A stretch of DNA of 34,833 nt, from positions 4,876 through 39,708 of the forward strand of contig NZ_JQBP01000008.1 of NCBI RefSeq assembly GCF_001438705.1. The letters are read 5' to 3'. A program made the position numbers and the translations under genes. Source of the DNA: Weissella kandleri. Lineage in GTDB: Bacteria > Bacillota > Bacilli > Lactobacillales > Lactobacillaceae. Each line of letters begins with the position of its first letter. The stretch's first letter is position 1. Shown piece after piece: positions 14,904 to 24,825 of the stretch. Below the pieces are notes generated by a model that saw nothing but the letters and a program-made list of their open reading frames with translations, searched no databases and was not told the DNA's origin.

Positions 14904-17900
14904 ATGCAATTATCAGATATATTAGTGAAGAATGATCAATTTGAAAAGTTAACCCAGAAACTAGCTAGAGGTGGTCGGCATGTTTTAACCGGGGTCTTGG
15001 GCGGCGCGCGCGCGGTTTATTTGCATGGCTTATGGTCAAAATTACAAATTCCCGTCTTAGTTGTGGCCGACAGCCAATTTCATGCGCAACAATTGACAGA
15101 AGATTTAACGAGCTTAGTGGGTGCTGAGCACGTGGTGTATTTTCCCACGGAAGAAACGATCAGTGCCCAAGTAGCGATTACGTCGCTAGAAGTTGTGCAA
15201 GCACGCGTGGAGGCGTTGGAGCACTTACAAAATGATCCACGCGCAGTCGTCGTGACTGGTTATACTGGGGTGACGCAATATTTACCAACGGTAGAAACCT
15301 TCAATCAAGCGCAATTAAAAATTGATTTTCAAAAAACAGATTATGATTTAAAAGCTTTGCAGGCGCAATTAATTATGATGGGTTATCAACGCACAGAAGC
15401 GGTTTTTAATCCGGGTGAATTTTCAGTGCGGGGGTCTATCATTGATGTTTATCCTTTAAATCATGAAAATCCTGTGCGGATGGATTTCTTTGATACCGAA
15501 TTGGATTCATTACGATATTTCAACTCTGAGGATCAAAAAAGTTTAGATCCGCTTGATGAATTACAGATTTTGCCAGTTACGGATTTGATTACGACGCCAC
15601 AGCAACTTAAAAGCGCACAAACTAACTTTGAATTAGCTTTTACTAAGGCACGTGATGCCTTGGAAGGCGCACAGAAACGCCATTTAACGGAAAATTTAGG
15701 ACCGTTGATTGAAGCCTTAAAACAAGGCACCGTTTTGCCGGAGATGCGTCAATATTTAGGGTATTTATACCCTGAAAAGACGCGCTTGATGGATTATCTA
15801 CCAGCCGACGGACTCTTAGTTTTAGATGATTATCCCCGAGCGTTAGAAAATGCCAAGCAAGTTGAAAGAGATACTTTAGAGTGGTGGACTGATCGGCAAG
15901 CGGAGCAATTAGTGTTGCCAAACCCTGATTTGGGAACGCCCCTCGTAGCCGGGGTGGCATCCGATGAGCATCGGAGTTTAGTGTTATCACCGTTAGCGCG
16001 TAGTATTGGTAATTTGAAGCAAGATTCTTTGACCCAGATGATTGTGCGTCCGGCTCAGCAATTTTATAACCAGATGCCTGTGTTAAAAAGCGAACTCGAT
16101 CGCTGGCAAAAGCAGCAATTTACCGTAATTTTTTTAACTAATACGGGTGAACGGCAAGAAAAATTAGCGCAGACTTTTAGTGATTTTAAAATTACGGCCA
16201 ATCAAGTAAACAATCAGGACTATAAAGTGGGACGCACGCAAATTGGAGTTTTGGAATTACATGGTGGTTTTGAGATTCCAAGCTTGAAATTGGTGGTTTT
16301 GACTGAAAAGGAAATTTTCCAAACGGTTGTGAAACGGGCGCCCCGTCGGCAGACCTTATCAAATGCGGAACGAATTAAAAGTTATAACGAGCTTAAAGTT
16401 GGCGATTATGTGGTGCACGTTAACCACGGGATTGGAATTTATCAAGGGATCACGACTCTCGAAACCCGGGGTGTGAAGCAAGACTACATCACGATTCAAT
16501 ATCAAGGTTCAGGAAAAGTATTTATTCCCATTACGCAATTAGATTTAGTGCAGAAATATGTGAGTGCTGGTGAAAAGGCGCCGAAGCTAAATAAACTGGG
16601 CGGTACGGAATGGGCGAAGGCGAAGCGCAAAGTTGCGGCTAAAGTTGAAGATATTGCAGATGAATTGTTGCAGTTGTATGCCGAACGTGAAGCCAAGCGA
16701 GGCTTCGCATTTTCAGCCGATAATGATCGGATGCGTCAATTTGAAGCGGCCTTTCCCTATCCAGAGACGCTAGATCAACTCCAAGCAACCGCTGAAATAA
16801 AAAAAGATATGGAAAAAATACAACCGATGGATCGTTTGTTGGTTGGGGATGTTGGCTTTGGTAAAACTGAAGTTGCTTTTCGGGCGGCCTTCAAGGCGCT
16901 CAATGACCATAAGCAAGTGGCGATGCTGGTACCAACAACTATTTTAGCCCAACAACATTTTGAATCCATACAGGCACGATTTGAAGGCACAGGAGTTAAA
17001 GTGGCGATGTTGTCACGCTTCCAAACGGCTAAAGAAACCCGAGAGATTACGCAGGCCTTAAAGGACCACACTTTAGACATGGTCGTGGGGACGCATAAAA
17101 TTTTGAGTAAATCGATGGGATTTGATGATTTAGGCTTATTGATTATCGATGAGGAGCAACGGTTTGGGGTTAAGCACAAAGAGCGTTTGAAGCAATTGAA
17201 AACTTCTGTAGATGTGTTGACATTAACGGCGACGCCAATTCCACGTACCTTAAATATGGCCATGGTTGGGGCTCGTGATTTGTCTGTCTTGGAGACGCCA
17301 CCAGCGAACCGTTTTCCAATTCAAACCTATGTTATGGAACAAAATGGTCGTGAGATTGCTTTAGCAATTGAACGGGAAATGGCGCGTGGGGGTCAAACTT
17401 TCTATTTGCATAACCGTGTTGAAGATATTGAAAAAGCCCGAGCTTATGTTGAAAGTTTGGTGCCCGATGCGCGTGTCGCAGTTATTCATGGTCGTATGAC
17501 GGAAACGCAATTGGAAGGTATCTTGTACGACTTTATTCAAGGAGATTATGACGTCTTAGTTACGACGACAATTATTGAAACTGGTGTAGATATCCCCAAT
17601 GCAAATACATTAATCGTGGAATCAGCGGATCGGATGGGCTTGGCACAGCTGTATCAAATCCGCGGACGGGTTGGACGGTCATATAATTTAGCCTATGCTT
17701 ACTTTATGTATCCAGTAAACCGAACTTTAAGTGAAGTGGGTGAGCATCGGTTGGAAGCGATTCGTGATTTTACGGAGCTAGGTTCCGGTTTTAAAATTGC
17801 AATGCGTGATTTATCAATTCGCGGTGCTGGAGACCTATTAGGTTCACAGCAACATGGCTTTATAAACAGTGTTGGTTATGACTTGTATATGCAAATGTTA

Positions 17901-18431
17901 CAAGAAGCGGTTCAAGCTAAGCAAGGTAAAGTGGTTGAGCAAAAGAAGGCTGATGCCGAATTGAATTTGAATGTGGAAGCTTATTTACCAATCAATTATA
18001 TTCCTGGAGGTGCGCAAAAGATTGAGTTTTATCAGCGCATTAGTCGGGCAAAAAATAATGATCAATTTATGGAAATTGAAGATGATTTACTGGATCGGTA
18101 TGGTGAGTTACCAACGGCTGCGGTTAAATTGTTGCAGGTTGCTTCAATTAAAAGGTACGCAGATCAAGTGGGAATTGCCAAAATTGATCACGATCGCCAA
18201 ACCAATAATTTACTACATGTGACCTTTGGACCGGAAGCTGATTTGGGACAGGTTGATTGGTTAAAGCTTTTGGAGGCGCAACATTTGCGTGGTAAAACGA
18301 TTGGGGTTAATCCGGCGCGGATTGATATTGTGATTCAACCGAAAATGACGGAAGCTGATTGGCTAACGGGTCTAGAGCATTTCTTGGAGGCTTTAAATGA
18401 GCAAACAAATGTTAAATCAGCTACCAAGTAA
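14904..18431 (+). CDS. mfd: Transcription-repair coupling factor Mfd
   Basis: Mfd removes RNA polymerase stalled at DNA lesions and recruits UvrA. The 1175-residue length is standard. The N-terminus is the UvrB-homology region (FNPGEFSVRGSIIDVYP near residue 170), the RNA polymerase interaction domain begins with GDYVVHVNHGIGIYQGI (around 497-513), and the RecG-like translocase has Walker A GDVGFGKTEVAF (about 648), DEEQRFG (about 749), TATPIPRTL and QIRGRVGRS (about 917). The C-terminal UvrA-masking domain is complete. SD is ATAGGAGA. The last 35 bases overlap the flippase gene, so translation is probably coupled. Confidence 0.97.
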   Translation: MQLSDILVKNDQFEKLTQKLARGGRHVLTGVLGGARAVYLHGLWSKLQIPVLVVADSQFHAQQLTEDLTSLVGAEHVVYFPTEETISAQVAITSLEVVQARVEALEHLQNDPRAVVVTGYTGVTQYLPTVETFNQAQLKIDFQKTDYDLKALQAQLIMMGYQRTEAVFNPGEFSVRGSIIDVYPLNHENPVRMDFFDTELDSLRYFNSEDQKSLDPLDELQILPVTDLITTPQQLKSAQTNFELAFTKARDALEGAQKRHLTENLGPLIEALKQGTVLPEMRQYLGYLYPEKTRLMDYLPADGLLVLDDYPRALENAKQVERDTLEWWTDRQAEQLVLPNPDLGTPLVAGVASDEHRSLVLSPLARSIGNLKQDSLTQMIVRPAQQFYNQMPVLKSELDRWQKQQFTVIFLTNTGERQEKLAQTFSDFKITANQVNNQDYKVGRTQIGVLELHGGFEIPSLKLVVLTEKEIFQTVVKRAPRRQTLSNAERIKSYNELKVGDYVVHVNHGIGIYQGITTLETRGVKQDYITIQYQGSGKVFIPITQLDLVQKYVSAGEKAPKLNKLGGTEWAKAKRKVAAKVEDIADELLQLYAEREAKRGFAFSADNDRMRQFEAAFPYPETLDQLQATAEIKKDMEKIQPMDRLLVGDVGFGKTEVAFRAAFKALNDHKQVAMLVPTTILAQQHFESIQARFEGTGVKVAMLSRFQTAKETREITQALKDHTLDMVVGTHKILSKSMGFDDLGLLIIDEEQRFGVKHKERLKQLKTSVDVLTLTATPIPRTLNMAMVGARDLSVLETPPANRFPIQTYVMEQNGREIALAIEREMARGGQTFYLHNRVEDIEKARAYVESLVPDARVAVIHGRMTETQLEGILYDFIQGDYDVLVTTTIIETGVDIPNANTLIVESADRMGLAQLYQIRGRVGRSYNLAYAYFMYPVNRTLSEVGEHRLEAIRDFTELGSGFKIAMRDLSIRGAGDLLGSQQHGFINSVGYDLYMQMLQEAVQAKQGKVVEQKKADAELNLNVEAYLPINYIPGGAQKIEFYQRISRAKNNDQFMEIEDDLLDRYGELPTAAVKLLQVASIKRYADQVGIAKIDHDRQTNNLLHVTFGPEADLGQVDWLKLLEAQHLRGKTIGVNPARIDIVIQPKMTEADWLTGLEHFLEALNEQTNVKSATK

Positions 18432-20004
18432 GCATCTGGCGCAAGGGGTTGGTCTTTTAACGCTGACGGGCTTAATAGCGAAAGTTCTAAGCGCAATGTA
18501 TCGTATTCCTTTGCAAAATATGGTTGGAAATGCAGGCTTTTATGTTTATCAGCAAGTATATCCCCTATATGGAATTGGGGTGGTTTTGGCGTTAAGTGGT
18601 TGGCCGATGTTGATTGCTAAAGTGGTCAGTGAGCAAAATAGTCAGCGCCAGGCTAAAGTCGCAGCGGCACGCCTGCATCGAATTTTAGTTGTCATTAGTT
18701 TAATTTTATTTAGTGGCATCTATTTAGGGGCGCCAGTGTTAGCCTACTGGATGGGTGGTGATTTACAGCTGAATCCCGTGATTCAAATGGTGGCGTGGAT
18801 GTTTTTATTTATGCCCATTTTGGCCACCGCCCGTGGGTATTCCCAAGGATTATTAAATATGAAGCCGACTGCAATTTCCCAAATTGTTGAACAGTTAGGG
18901 CGTGTTTTAATTATTGTCGGGGTAGCCTGGTGGGCGCAGAATCATAATTGGACGATTTATCAAATCGGGCAAGGTACTATGGCGGGGGCGCCTCTGGCCG
19001 CTTTAGTAGCGAGTCTGGTCTTGTGGCCCACTTTTCGCCAATTTGGGTTGGTCAAAATGCGCACGGATGAACGCGACGCCTGGCCCCATTTACGTTGGAT
19101 GATTTTGGCAAAACGTTTGTGGTATGAAGGCGGTTTGCTTGTTTTAGTCACTGCCTTATTAGTTTTATTTCAATTGATGGATTCATTTTCGGTTAAAGGT
19201 TTACTGGTCCATTCTGGTTTTTTGCCGGCGCAAGCTGAAAGTTGGAAAGGGGTTTATGACCGTGGTCAGCCCCTCGTTCAATTAGGGATGGTCTTGGCCA
19301 CTAGTTTAGGCACCGTTTTGTTACCAAATTTACGACAGTTTTTCGTTCAACAAAAAAAGCAAGCGTTTCAACGTGATTTTCAACGCTCCTTCCATCTCTC
19401 ATTATTTATGATTCTGCTTACGACGGTTGGCATGCTTGCGGTAATGCCTTATTTGAATCAAACTTTATTTGGAAGTCGTCAAGGGACAGCTGTATTAGAT
19501 GTATATGTTTTAAGCATGATTCCCGCGACTTTAATGACCGTTGGCGTGACAGTTTTACAAAGCTTAGACCAAACGCGGCATTTATGGTGGAAATTAACTT
19601 TAGGCATTGGCTGCAAATGGTTATTAAATCAAGCTTTGATGCCTGGGATGGGCTTGATTGGAGCAAGCTGGGCTACAGTGGCGAGCCTTAGTCTGGTGTG
19701 GATTCTCGTTTGGTGGCAACTTCCCCAAATGCTCCGACAACCCACACCGTTTGCCCCCCGTTGGTTAGCAAAAATTATATGCGTCACCGGTTTGATGGGC
19801 ATGATTGTGTCGTTAACACTGTTTTTGCTTGGGAATCAATTACCAACCACCCGTTTAATGAGTAGCGGCTTGTTATGTGTTGGTGTAATTTTAGGTGGAG
19901 TGATTAGTGCTTTTTTGACGATTTATGGTAAATTATTAACAGTTGATGAATGGCAACTACTACCATACGGCAAACGAATAATTAAAATATTTAAAATAAG
20001 ATGA
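18397..20004 (+). CDS. MOP-superfamily flippase (polysaccharide biosynthesis/SpoVB-MurJ-like)
   Basis: This is a polytopic membrane protein of 535 residues with about 14 helices, starting GLLTLTGLIAKVLSAMYRIPLQNMVG, the typical N-terminus of Gram-positive MOP flippases (YabM/SpoVB/MurJ group). Such proteins flip undecaprenyl-linked cell-wall or polysaccharide intermediates; which one is not known here. The start is well fixed by TTGGAGG six bases upstream although it lies 35 bases inside mfd. The conserved neighbourhood mfd-flippase-rqcP-divIC supports a housekeeping envelope role. rqcP follows after 18 bases. Confidence 0.88.
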   Translation: MSKQMLNQLPSKHLAQGVGLLTLTGLIAKVLSAMYRIPLQNMVGNAGFYVYQQVYPLYGIGVVLALSGWPMLIAKVVSEQNSQRQAKVAAARLHRILVVISLILFSGIYLGAPVLAYWMGGDLQLNPVIQMVAWMFLFMPILATARGYSQGLLNMKPTAISQIVEQLGRVLIIVGVAWWAQNHNWTIYQIGQGTMAGAPLAALVASLVLWPTFRQFGLVKMRTDERDAWPHLRWMILAKRLWYEGGLLVLVTALLVLFQLMDSFSVKGLLVHSGFLPAQAESWKGVYDRGQPLVQLGMVLATSLGTVLLPNLRQFFVQQKKQAFQRDFQRSFHLSLFMILLTTVGMLAVMPYLNQTLFGSRQGTAVLDVYVLSMIPATLMTVGVTVLQSLDQTRHLWWKLTLGIGCKWLLNQALMPGMGLIGASWATVASLSLVWILVWWQLPQMLRQPTPFAPRWLAKIICVTGLMGMIVSLTLFLLGNQLPTTRLMSSGLLCVGVILGGVISAFLTIYGKLLTVDEWQLLPYGKRIIKIFKIR

Positions 20005-20022
20005 AATGAGTGAGGAATAAAA

Positions 20023-20280
20023 ATGCGAATTGATAAATTTTTAAAAGTTTCACGCTTGATTAAACGGCGGACCGTTGCCAAAGAAATTGCTGATCAAGGG
20101 CGAATTACGATTAATGGTAAGGTGGCCAAGTCTTCTTCTGATGTGAAAGTCGGGGATGAGTTAGCGATTAAATTTGGAAATCGGATGATGGTGTTAGAAA
20201 TTGAACGTATTATGGAAACAACCAAAAAAGATGATGCGGAACATATGTATCATATTTTACGAGAGGAAGATTTAAATTAG
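20023..20280 (+). CDS. rqcP: S4-domain ribosome-quality-control protein RqcP
   Basis: This 85-residue protein is essentially one S4 RNA-binding domain (MRIDKFLKVSRLIKRRTVAKEIADQG, then GRITINGKVAKSS). The family member in Bacillus subtilis (YabO/RqcP) works with RqcH to extend alanine tails on stalled chains on 50S subunits, and stabilises the P-site tRNA. The gene position before divIC matches that of yabO. SD is GTGAGGA. Confidence 0.92.
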   Translation: MRIDKFLKVSRLIKRRTVAKEIADQGRITINGKVAKSSSDVKVGDELAIKFGNRMMVLEIERIMETTKKDDAEHMYHILREEDLN

Positions 20281-20404
20281 GTTGGATTGATTCAAGTTAT
20301 AATAAATATTATGAATTTATTAAGGTCTCGGTGTATTAGTCGACTGATCTGCTTTTTTGTGACATGATAGCGGTATCAAAGGAGTAGTTTCAGGGGGCAA
20401 GAGC

Positions 20405-20788
20405 ATGGCGCAAAACAAGCAAAAAAGTGGCAAAATTTATCCCATAGATTCAGCCGGTGCTGAATTTATACGCTATAATGCGCAGCGTCAGGCTCTGCAT
20501 GTCCGTCGTGTCCGGCAATTGCACCAACGCATCATTTATGGAGTAATGTTGATTGTGGTTGTGGTAGCGACCATTACTGGAATTGGAAATTATTCGCAGA
20601 TGCGTGCTGCGGAAGCACAAAGTATGAATTTAACACAACAAGTGCAAAAAGCGCAGGTTGATAATAAACAGTTAACAACGTTAAAAAATAATTTAAGTAA
20701 TGAAGACTTTGCCGAACAGTATGTGCGACAACGGTATATGTATACTAAAGATGGCGAGATTGTGTTTAATCTACCTAGTAATCAGTAA
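20405..20788 (+). CDS. divIC: Septum formation initiator DivIC (FtsB/DivIC family)
   Basis: This is a bitopic division protein of 127 residues: a cytoplasmic N-terminus, one transmembrane helix at about 43-61, a short extracellular coiled coil (about 64-98) and the characteristic C-terminal motif FAEQYVRQRYMYTKDGEIVFNLP. DivIC forms a complex with FtsL and DivIB at the septum. An AGGGGGCAAGAG stretch serves as SD. The 124-base gap before it holds no gene. A terminator-like hairpin follows. Confidence 0.92.
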   Translation: MAQNKQKSGKIYPIDSAGAEFIRYNAQRQALHVRRVRQLHQRIIYGVMLIVVVVATITGIGNYSQMRAAEAQSMNLTQQVQKAQVDNKQLTTLKNNLSNEDFAEQYVRQRYMYTKDGEIVFNLPSNQ

Positions 20789-20800
20789 TTGCGTTAGAAT

Positions 20801-20840
20801 AAAGGCTAAAACAGTAAATAGTTTTAGGCTTTTTTGTTTT
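20801..20840 (+). terminator. Terminator-like hairpin between divIC and tilS
   Basis: AAAGGCTAAAAC pairs with GTTTTAGGCTTT with one G-G mismatch, loop of eight bases, then TTTTTTGTTTT. It would reduce read-through into tilS. Confidence 0.7.
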
Positions 20841-20864
20841 AATATGAAAGTTGGAGCAGAAATC

Positions 20865-21854
20865 ATGAAAAAGCAACAAATCCGGCGCCAGTTGATTCAA
20901 ACGGTAAAAGAGCAACAATTATTTAGGGCCGATGAACACGTGGTGGTGGCTTTATCGGGTGGCTTTGATTCTTTGCATTTGGCGCAATGGTTGACAGAAG
21001 GCCATTTACCACAGGCCCTGCAACCGGTAGTTAGCGTAGTTTATATAAATCATCAACTGCGTGATGATGCTGCGGTTGAAGAAGCGTTTGTCGCCGATTG
21101 GTTACAACAGCATCGTACGCAATTCAAACAAGTTGCGATGTTAAAAATGGACTGGCCAGCGCAACCGGAGCATGGAGTGGAAGAACAGGCTCGGCAGCAA
21201 CGTTATGTTTTGCTTAAGCAACAAGCTTTACAATGGGGAACGTCAATTATAGTCACAGCGCACCATCAAGATGATCAAGCGGAAACCATCTTATTTAAAT
21301 TAGCGCGGGGCAGTCAATTGCAGCAATTAGGCGGTATGGCCGCGCGTCAGGTGATGCCTGACTTTGAAATTCGCCGTCCGTTTTTAACACTGAAGAAGAC
21401 AGAGTTGCCATTATTAGTTGATATACCGATTGAAAACTATATTGTTGATAGTACTAATCAAGATACTAATTATGCTCGTAATTTAATCCGGCAAACCATT
21501 ATGCCAGCTATAGGTCAGTTGAATCAAAATTTTGCCGAGAATATGGTGCGCAGTGCACAACAATTAACGGCATTAGAAGCGCTTGCCAAACCGGAAATCT
21601 TGGCTGCTGTTTTGCGCATCCAGGCTGGCACGTATGATTTTATGCAAGCAGATCAAACACAGACAAGTTTAGTGTTGCAAGCATGGTTGCAACAGCAAGG
21701 ATGTTACCAAGTGAAACATCGACAGCTAACCCAGATTTGGCAGTTAATGCGTAATCAAAGTATCAATCGAGGAATGGTGCAATTAGCAAAACCATGGGTT
21801 GTTTATCGGCAGGACCATAAATTGATTCTAAAGCAGGATTCAGGCAAAAACTAA
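20865..21854 (+). CDS. tilS: tRNA(Ile)-lysidine synthase TilS, short form
   Basis: TilS attaches lysine to the wobble C34 of tRNA-Ile(CAU) so that it reads AUA. The ATP-pyrophosphatase PP-loop SGGFDS lies at residues 31-36, followed by HHQDDQAET and the NYARNLIRQTIMPAI block of the substrate-binding region. The frame is open to 20700, but that part overlaps divIC out of frame; the ATG at 20865 with TTGGAGCAG upstream is the real start, giving 329 residues. Many TilS proteins have 400-470 residues with a C-terminal TilS_C domain; here there is no room before hpt for it. The core resembles compact forms such as that of Aquifex. Confidence 0.9.
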   Translation: MKKQQIRRQLIQTVKEQQLFRADEHVVVALSGGFDSLHLAQWLTEGHLPQALQPVVSVVYINHQLRDDAAVEEAFVADWLQQHRTQFKQVAMLKMDWPAQPEHGVEEQARQQRYVLLKQQALQWGTSIIVTAHHQDDQAETILFKLARGSQLQQLGGMAARQVMPDFEIRRPFLTLKKTELPLLVDIPIENYIVDSTNQDTNYARNLIRQTIMPAIGQLNQNFAENMVRSAQQLTALEALAKPEILAAVLRIQAGTYDFMQADQTQTSLVLQAWLQQQGCYQVKHRQLTQIWQLMRNQSINRGMVQLAKPWVVYRQDHKLILKQDSGKN

Positions 21855-21867
21855 TGTCTTAAAATGG

Positions 21868-21897
21868 TTGATTCGTGGTAAAATAATAATGTATATT
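21868..21897 (+). promoter_or_regulatory. Possible promoter for hpt
   Basis: TTGATT and TATATT are separated by 18 bp, 33 bases before the hpt start, in an AT-rich gap after tilS. Confidence 0.4.
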
Positions 21898-21930
21898 TAA
21901 AAAATTAACATAACGCGAGAGGACTATTCA

Positions 21931-22536
21931 ATGAGTGAATGGAAAATGGATAACGATATCGAACGTGTTCTGTATAGTCAAGCAGAAATTACGGAAGCGG
22001 CAGAGCGCGTTGGACATCAATTGGCACATGATTATGAAGGTAAAACACCCATTATTTTAGTCGTCTTAAAAGGTGCCGCATTATGGGCAGTCGATGTGAT
22101 GCGTTATATGGAGTACACTGAAGTTGAATTTATTAACGTTTCAAGTTATAACGGTGGAATTTCAAGTTCAGGTGAGGTTTCATTAGTAACTGATATTCAA
22201 AGTGACGTGCAAGGTCGTGATATTATCATCATGGAAGATATTGTCGATACTGGCCGGTCATTGAAGTTTATGAAGCAGCTTTTAATGGATCGTGGCGCTA
22301 AGAGTGTTAAAACGGCGAGTCTATTAGATAAAAAAGAAGGCCGGGTTGTCTCCGAGGACGTTGAGTATATTGGTTTTGATGTGCCCAAAGCGTTTGTGGT
22401 CGGCTATGGACTGGATTATAGTGTTGATGGAAAAGAGCTTTACCGTAATTTGCCATATGTCGGTGTCTTAAAGAAATCAGTTTATGCACAAGAACACGTC
22501 GGGCTAGTAGATGATGCGATTACACCAACGCATTAA
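21931..22536 (+). CDS. hpt: Hypoxanthine phosphoribosyltransferase
   Basis: The enzyme converts hypoxanthine or guanine plus PRPP to IMP or GMP. The PRPP-binding motif IIIMEDIVDTGRSL (about residues 98-111) and FDVPKAFVVGYGLDY near the C-terminus are diagnostic. The 201-residue length is slightly above the common 180 because of short N- and C-terminal extensions. The SD GAGAGGA favours the first Met (MSEWKMD); MDNDIERVLY five codons later is the alternative. The position between tilS and ftsH is the usual one. It could salvage bases released by the nucleoside hydrolases encoded downstream. Confidence 0.95.
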   Translation: MSEWKMDNDIERVLYSQAEITEAAERVGHQLAHDYEGKTPIILVVLKGAALWAVDVMRYMEYTEVEFINVSSYNGGISSSGEVSLVTDIQSDVQGRDIIIMEDIVDTGRSLKFMKQLLMDRGAKSVKTASLLDKKEGRVVSEDVEYIGFDVPKAFVVGYGLDYSVDGKELYRNLPYVGVLKKSVYAQEHVGLVDDAITPTH

Positions 22537-22545
22537 AATTAATGC

Positions 22546-22585
22546 AACATTTTCATGGCTAGCCGATGATGATGGGCAAAATGTT
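22546..22585 (+). repeat. Inverted repeat after hpt, possible weak terminator
   Basis: AACATTTT and AAAATGTT form a perfect eight-base stem around a 24-base loop. The loop is long and the following T-run is short, so terminator function is doubtful. Confidence 0.3.
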
Positions 22586-22687
22586 TGTTACATATTTATG
22601 CTGGCGTGAGTGAAATGATAAAGTGATTTAATATCAGTATGAAGTAGGAATATAGCTAAAATATATTCTTAAAAGGAGAGTAGAAGA

Positions 22688-24760
22688 ATGAAAAATCGCC
22701 CTAGTGGTAATTTTGTTCGGCAAAGTTTATTCTACGTAATCATGTTGTTGGCTATTTTGGGACTTGTGTACTGGGTTATGGGGCCTCAAGATACTACAAC
22801 AGTAAAGAAGGTTGATACTTCGACGTTTATAAAGCAGCTGGATGAGAAAAAAATTAAGTCAATTCAAGTTCAACCGGGGGCTGGCGTCTATGAGGTTAAG
22901 GGTGAATACCGCAAACCTCTTGAAGATAAAAAGCTAAAGGTTGATAACAATAGTGTCTTTGCCAAAGTCATGGGTAGTGCAGTGCCAAAAGTAACTAATT
23001 TTGAGGTGAGCGTTTTACCAAATGATTCATCAGTCAAGAGAATTAGTGATGCAGCGGCCAAAACGAATACTAAAATGACTACCAAGCCAGAAGATTCCAA
23101 CGTTTGGGGTTCATTAGCTGTTAGTTTCTTGCCAATGATTATCATGCTAGGGTTCCTCTGGTTTATGATGAGTGGAATGAGCCAAGGTGGCCGTGGCGGA
23201 GCGAGCGGGATGATGAATATCGGTAAGTCGAAGGCTAAGCCGGCTGATCCCGCCGATAATAAAGTCCGGTTCGCCGATGTGGCTGGTGCCGAAGAAGAAA
23301 AGCAAGAATTGGTCGAAGTTGTTGAGTTCTTAAAGAGCCCAAGTAAGTTTACTAAGTTGGGTGCAAAGATCCCCAAAGGAGTTTTACTTGAGGGACCTCC
23401 TGGAACTGGTAAAACTTTGTTAGCACGTGCGGTTGCTGGTGAAGCCGGTGTGCCGTTTTTCTCAATTTCAGGATCAGATTTCGTTGAGATGTTTGTGGGA
23501 GTTGGGGCAAGTCGTGTTCGTGATTTGTTTGAAAATGCCAAAAAGTCCGCCCCTTCAATTATTTTCATTGATGAAATTGACGCCGTTGGTCGTCAACGTG
23601 GATCTGGAATGGGTGGCGGAAACGACGAACGTGAGCAGACCTTGAATCAAATGTTGATTGAGATGGATGGATTCTCAGGCAATGAGGGTGTCATTGTGAT
23701 TGCGGCAACTAATCGTTCAGATGTCTTGGATCCAGCTTTGTTGCGTCCAGGTCGTTTCGACCGAAAGATTTTGGTTGGACAACCTGATGTCAAAGGACGT
23801 GAGGCCATCTTGAAAGTGCATTCTAAAGATAAGCCTTTAGCCCAAGATGTTGATTTGAAGGAAATTGCTAAACAGACTCCTGGCTTTGTGGGAGCTGATT
23901 TAGCTAATCTTTTGAATGAAGCAGCATTGTTAGCTGCGCGTCAAGGTAAAAAACAGATTGAAGCCGATGATGTGGATGAAGCCGAAGATCGGGTGATTGC
24001 TGGTCCGGCGAAGAAGGATCGCGTTGTTTCAGAGAAGGAACGTGAGACGGTTGCTTATCACGAAGCTGGGCACGCGATTGTGGGCTTGGTTTTGAATGAA
24101 GCCCGGGTCGTTCATAAGGTCACAATTGTTCCACGTGGTCGCGCCGGTGGTTATGCTATTATGTTGCCACGTGAGGATCAGATGTTGATGTCAAAGGATA
24201 ACGCTGAAGATCAAATCGCTGGATTAATGGGTGGTCGTGCTGCCGAAATGGTCATCTTTAAGCAACAGTCATCTGGAGCTTCAAATGACTTTGAGCAGGC
24301 GACTAATATCGCTCGTGCGATGGTTACAGAGTACGGAATGTCTGATAAGGTTGGAATGGTGCAATTAGCCAAGAATGGTCAACCTTTGAATGGTCAATAT
24401 GGTCAAGGTGCCAGTTATTCTGAGGATACAGCGCGCTTGATTGATCAAGAAGTGCGGCGATTGACAACAGAAGGTTATGCTAAAGCACATGATATTGTCG
24501 TGCAATATGCAGACAAGCATGCGGCGATCGCTAAGGCCCTTCTCGAGTATGAGACGTTGGACGAGAAGCAAATCCTAAGTTTGTATGAAACTGGTAAGAT
24601 GCCTGAGAAATCTAATGATGGGAATGATGAAGTTACCCCAATGTCATACGAAGAAGCTAAAGAAGTGGCTAATAAGAAAGTTGCCCAAGCAGTTGAAGAA
24701 CGTAAGGAAGAACACGTTCAATCAGATGTAAAGGTTGAAATCCTATATCCACGGAATTAA
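22688..24760 (+). CDS. ftsH: ATP-dependent zinc metalloprotease FtsH
   Basis: FtsH is a hexameric membrane-anchored AAA+ protease that degrades unassembled membrane proteins and regulatory proteins. The 690-residue chain has TM1 at about 12-31, an extracytoplasmic domain, TM2 at about 142-162, Walker A GPPGTGKT at 236-243, Walker B IIFIDEID (291-298), the SRH region ending [10 protein letters not shown], and the zinc-protease motif HEAGH at 458-462. The C-terminal tail is charged and flexible. SD is AAAAGGAGAG. A terminator follows the stop codon and ends the housekeeping run. Confidence 0.98.
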   Translation: MKNRPSGNFVRQSLFYVIMLLAILGLVYWVMGPQDTTTVKKVDTSTFIKQLDEKKIKSIQVQPGAGVYEVKGEYRKPLEDKKLKVDNNSVFAKVMGSAVPKVTNFEVSVLPNDSSVKRISDAAAKTNTKMTTKPEDSNVWGSLAVSFLPMIIMLGFLWFMMSGMSQGGRGGASGMMNIGKSKAKPADPADNKVRFADVAGAEEEKQELVEVVEFLKSPSKFTKLGAKIPKGVLLEGPPGTGKTLLARAVAGEAGVPFFSISGSDFVEMFVGVGASRVRDLFENAKKSAPSIIFIDEIDAVGRQRGSGMGGGNDEREQTLNQMLIEMDGFSGNEGVIVIAATNRSDVLDPALLRPGRFDRKILVGQPDVKGREAILKVHSKDKPLAQDVDLKEIAKQTPGFVGADLANLLNEAALLAARQGKKQIEADDVDEAEDRVIAGPAKKDRVVSEKERETVAYHEAGHAIVGLVLNEARVVHKVTIVPRGRAGGYAIMLPREDQMLMSKDNAEDQIAGLMGGRAAEMVIFKQQSSGASNDFEQATNIARAMVTEYGMSDKVGMVQLAKNGQPLNGQYGQGASYSEDTARLIDQEVRRLTTEGYAKAHDIVVQYADKHAAIAKALLEYETLDEKQILSLYETGKMPEKSNDGNDEVTPMSYEEAKEVANKKVAQAVEERKEEHVQSDVKVEILYPRN

Positions 24761-24770
24761 AAATTAATCG

Positions 24771-24810
24771 AAAAGAGTCGTTCATTGCCGAGCAATGGAT
24801 GGCTCTTTTT
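24771..24810 (+). terminator. Intrinsic terminator after ftsH
   Basis: An 18-base imperfect stem (AAAAGAGTCGTTCATTGC with GCAATGGATGGCTCTTTT, mostly G-U exceptions) closes the loop CGA and ends in TTTTT. Confidence 0.88.
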
Positions 24811-24825
24811 ATGTCCAGGAGTTTT

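Noticed and set aside
16775-17263. A 162-codon open frame antisense to mfd
   Set aside because: It covers the conserved helicase motifs of mfd on the opposite strand and shows no domain of its own.
22888-23568. A 226-codon open frame antisense to ftsH
   Set aside because: It lies wholly opposite the conserved AAA domain of ftsH; its composition is the mirror of ftsH codons and it has no family features.
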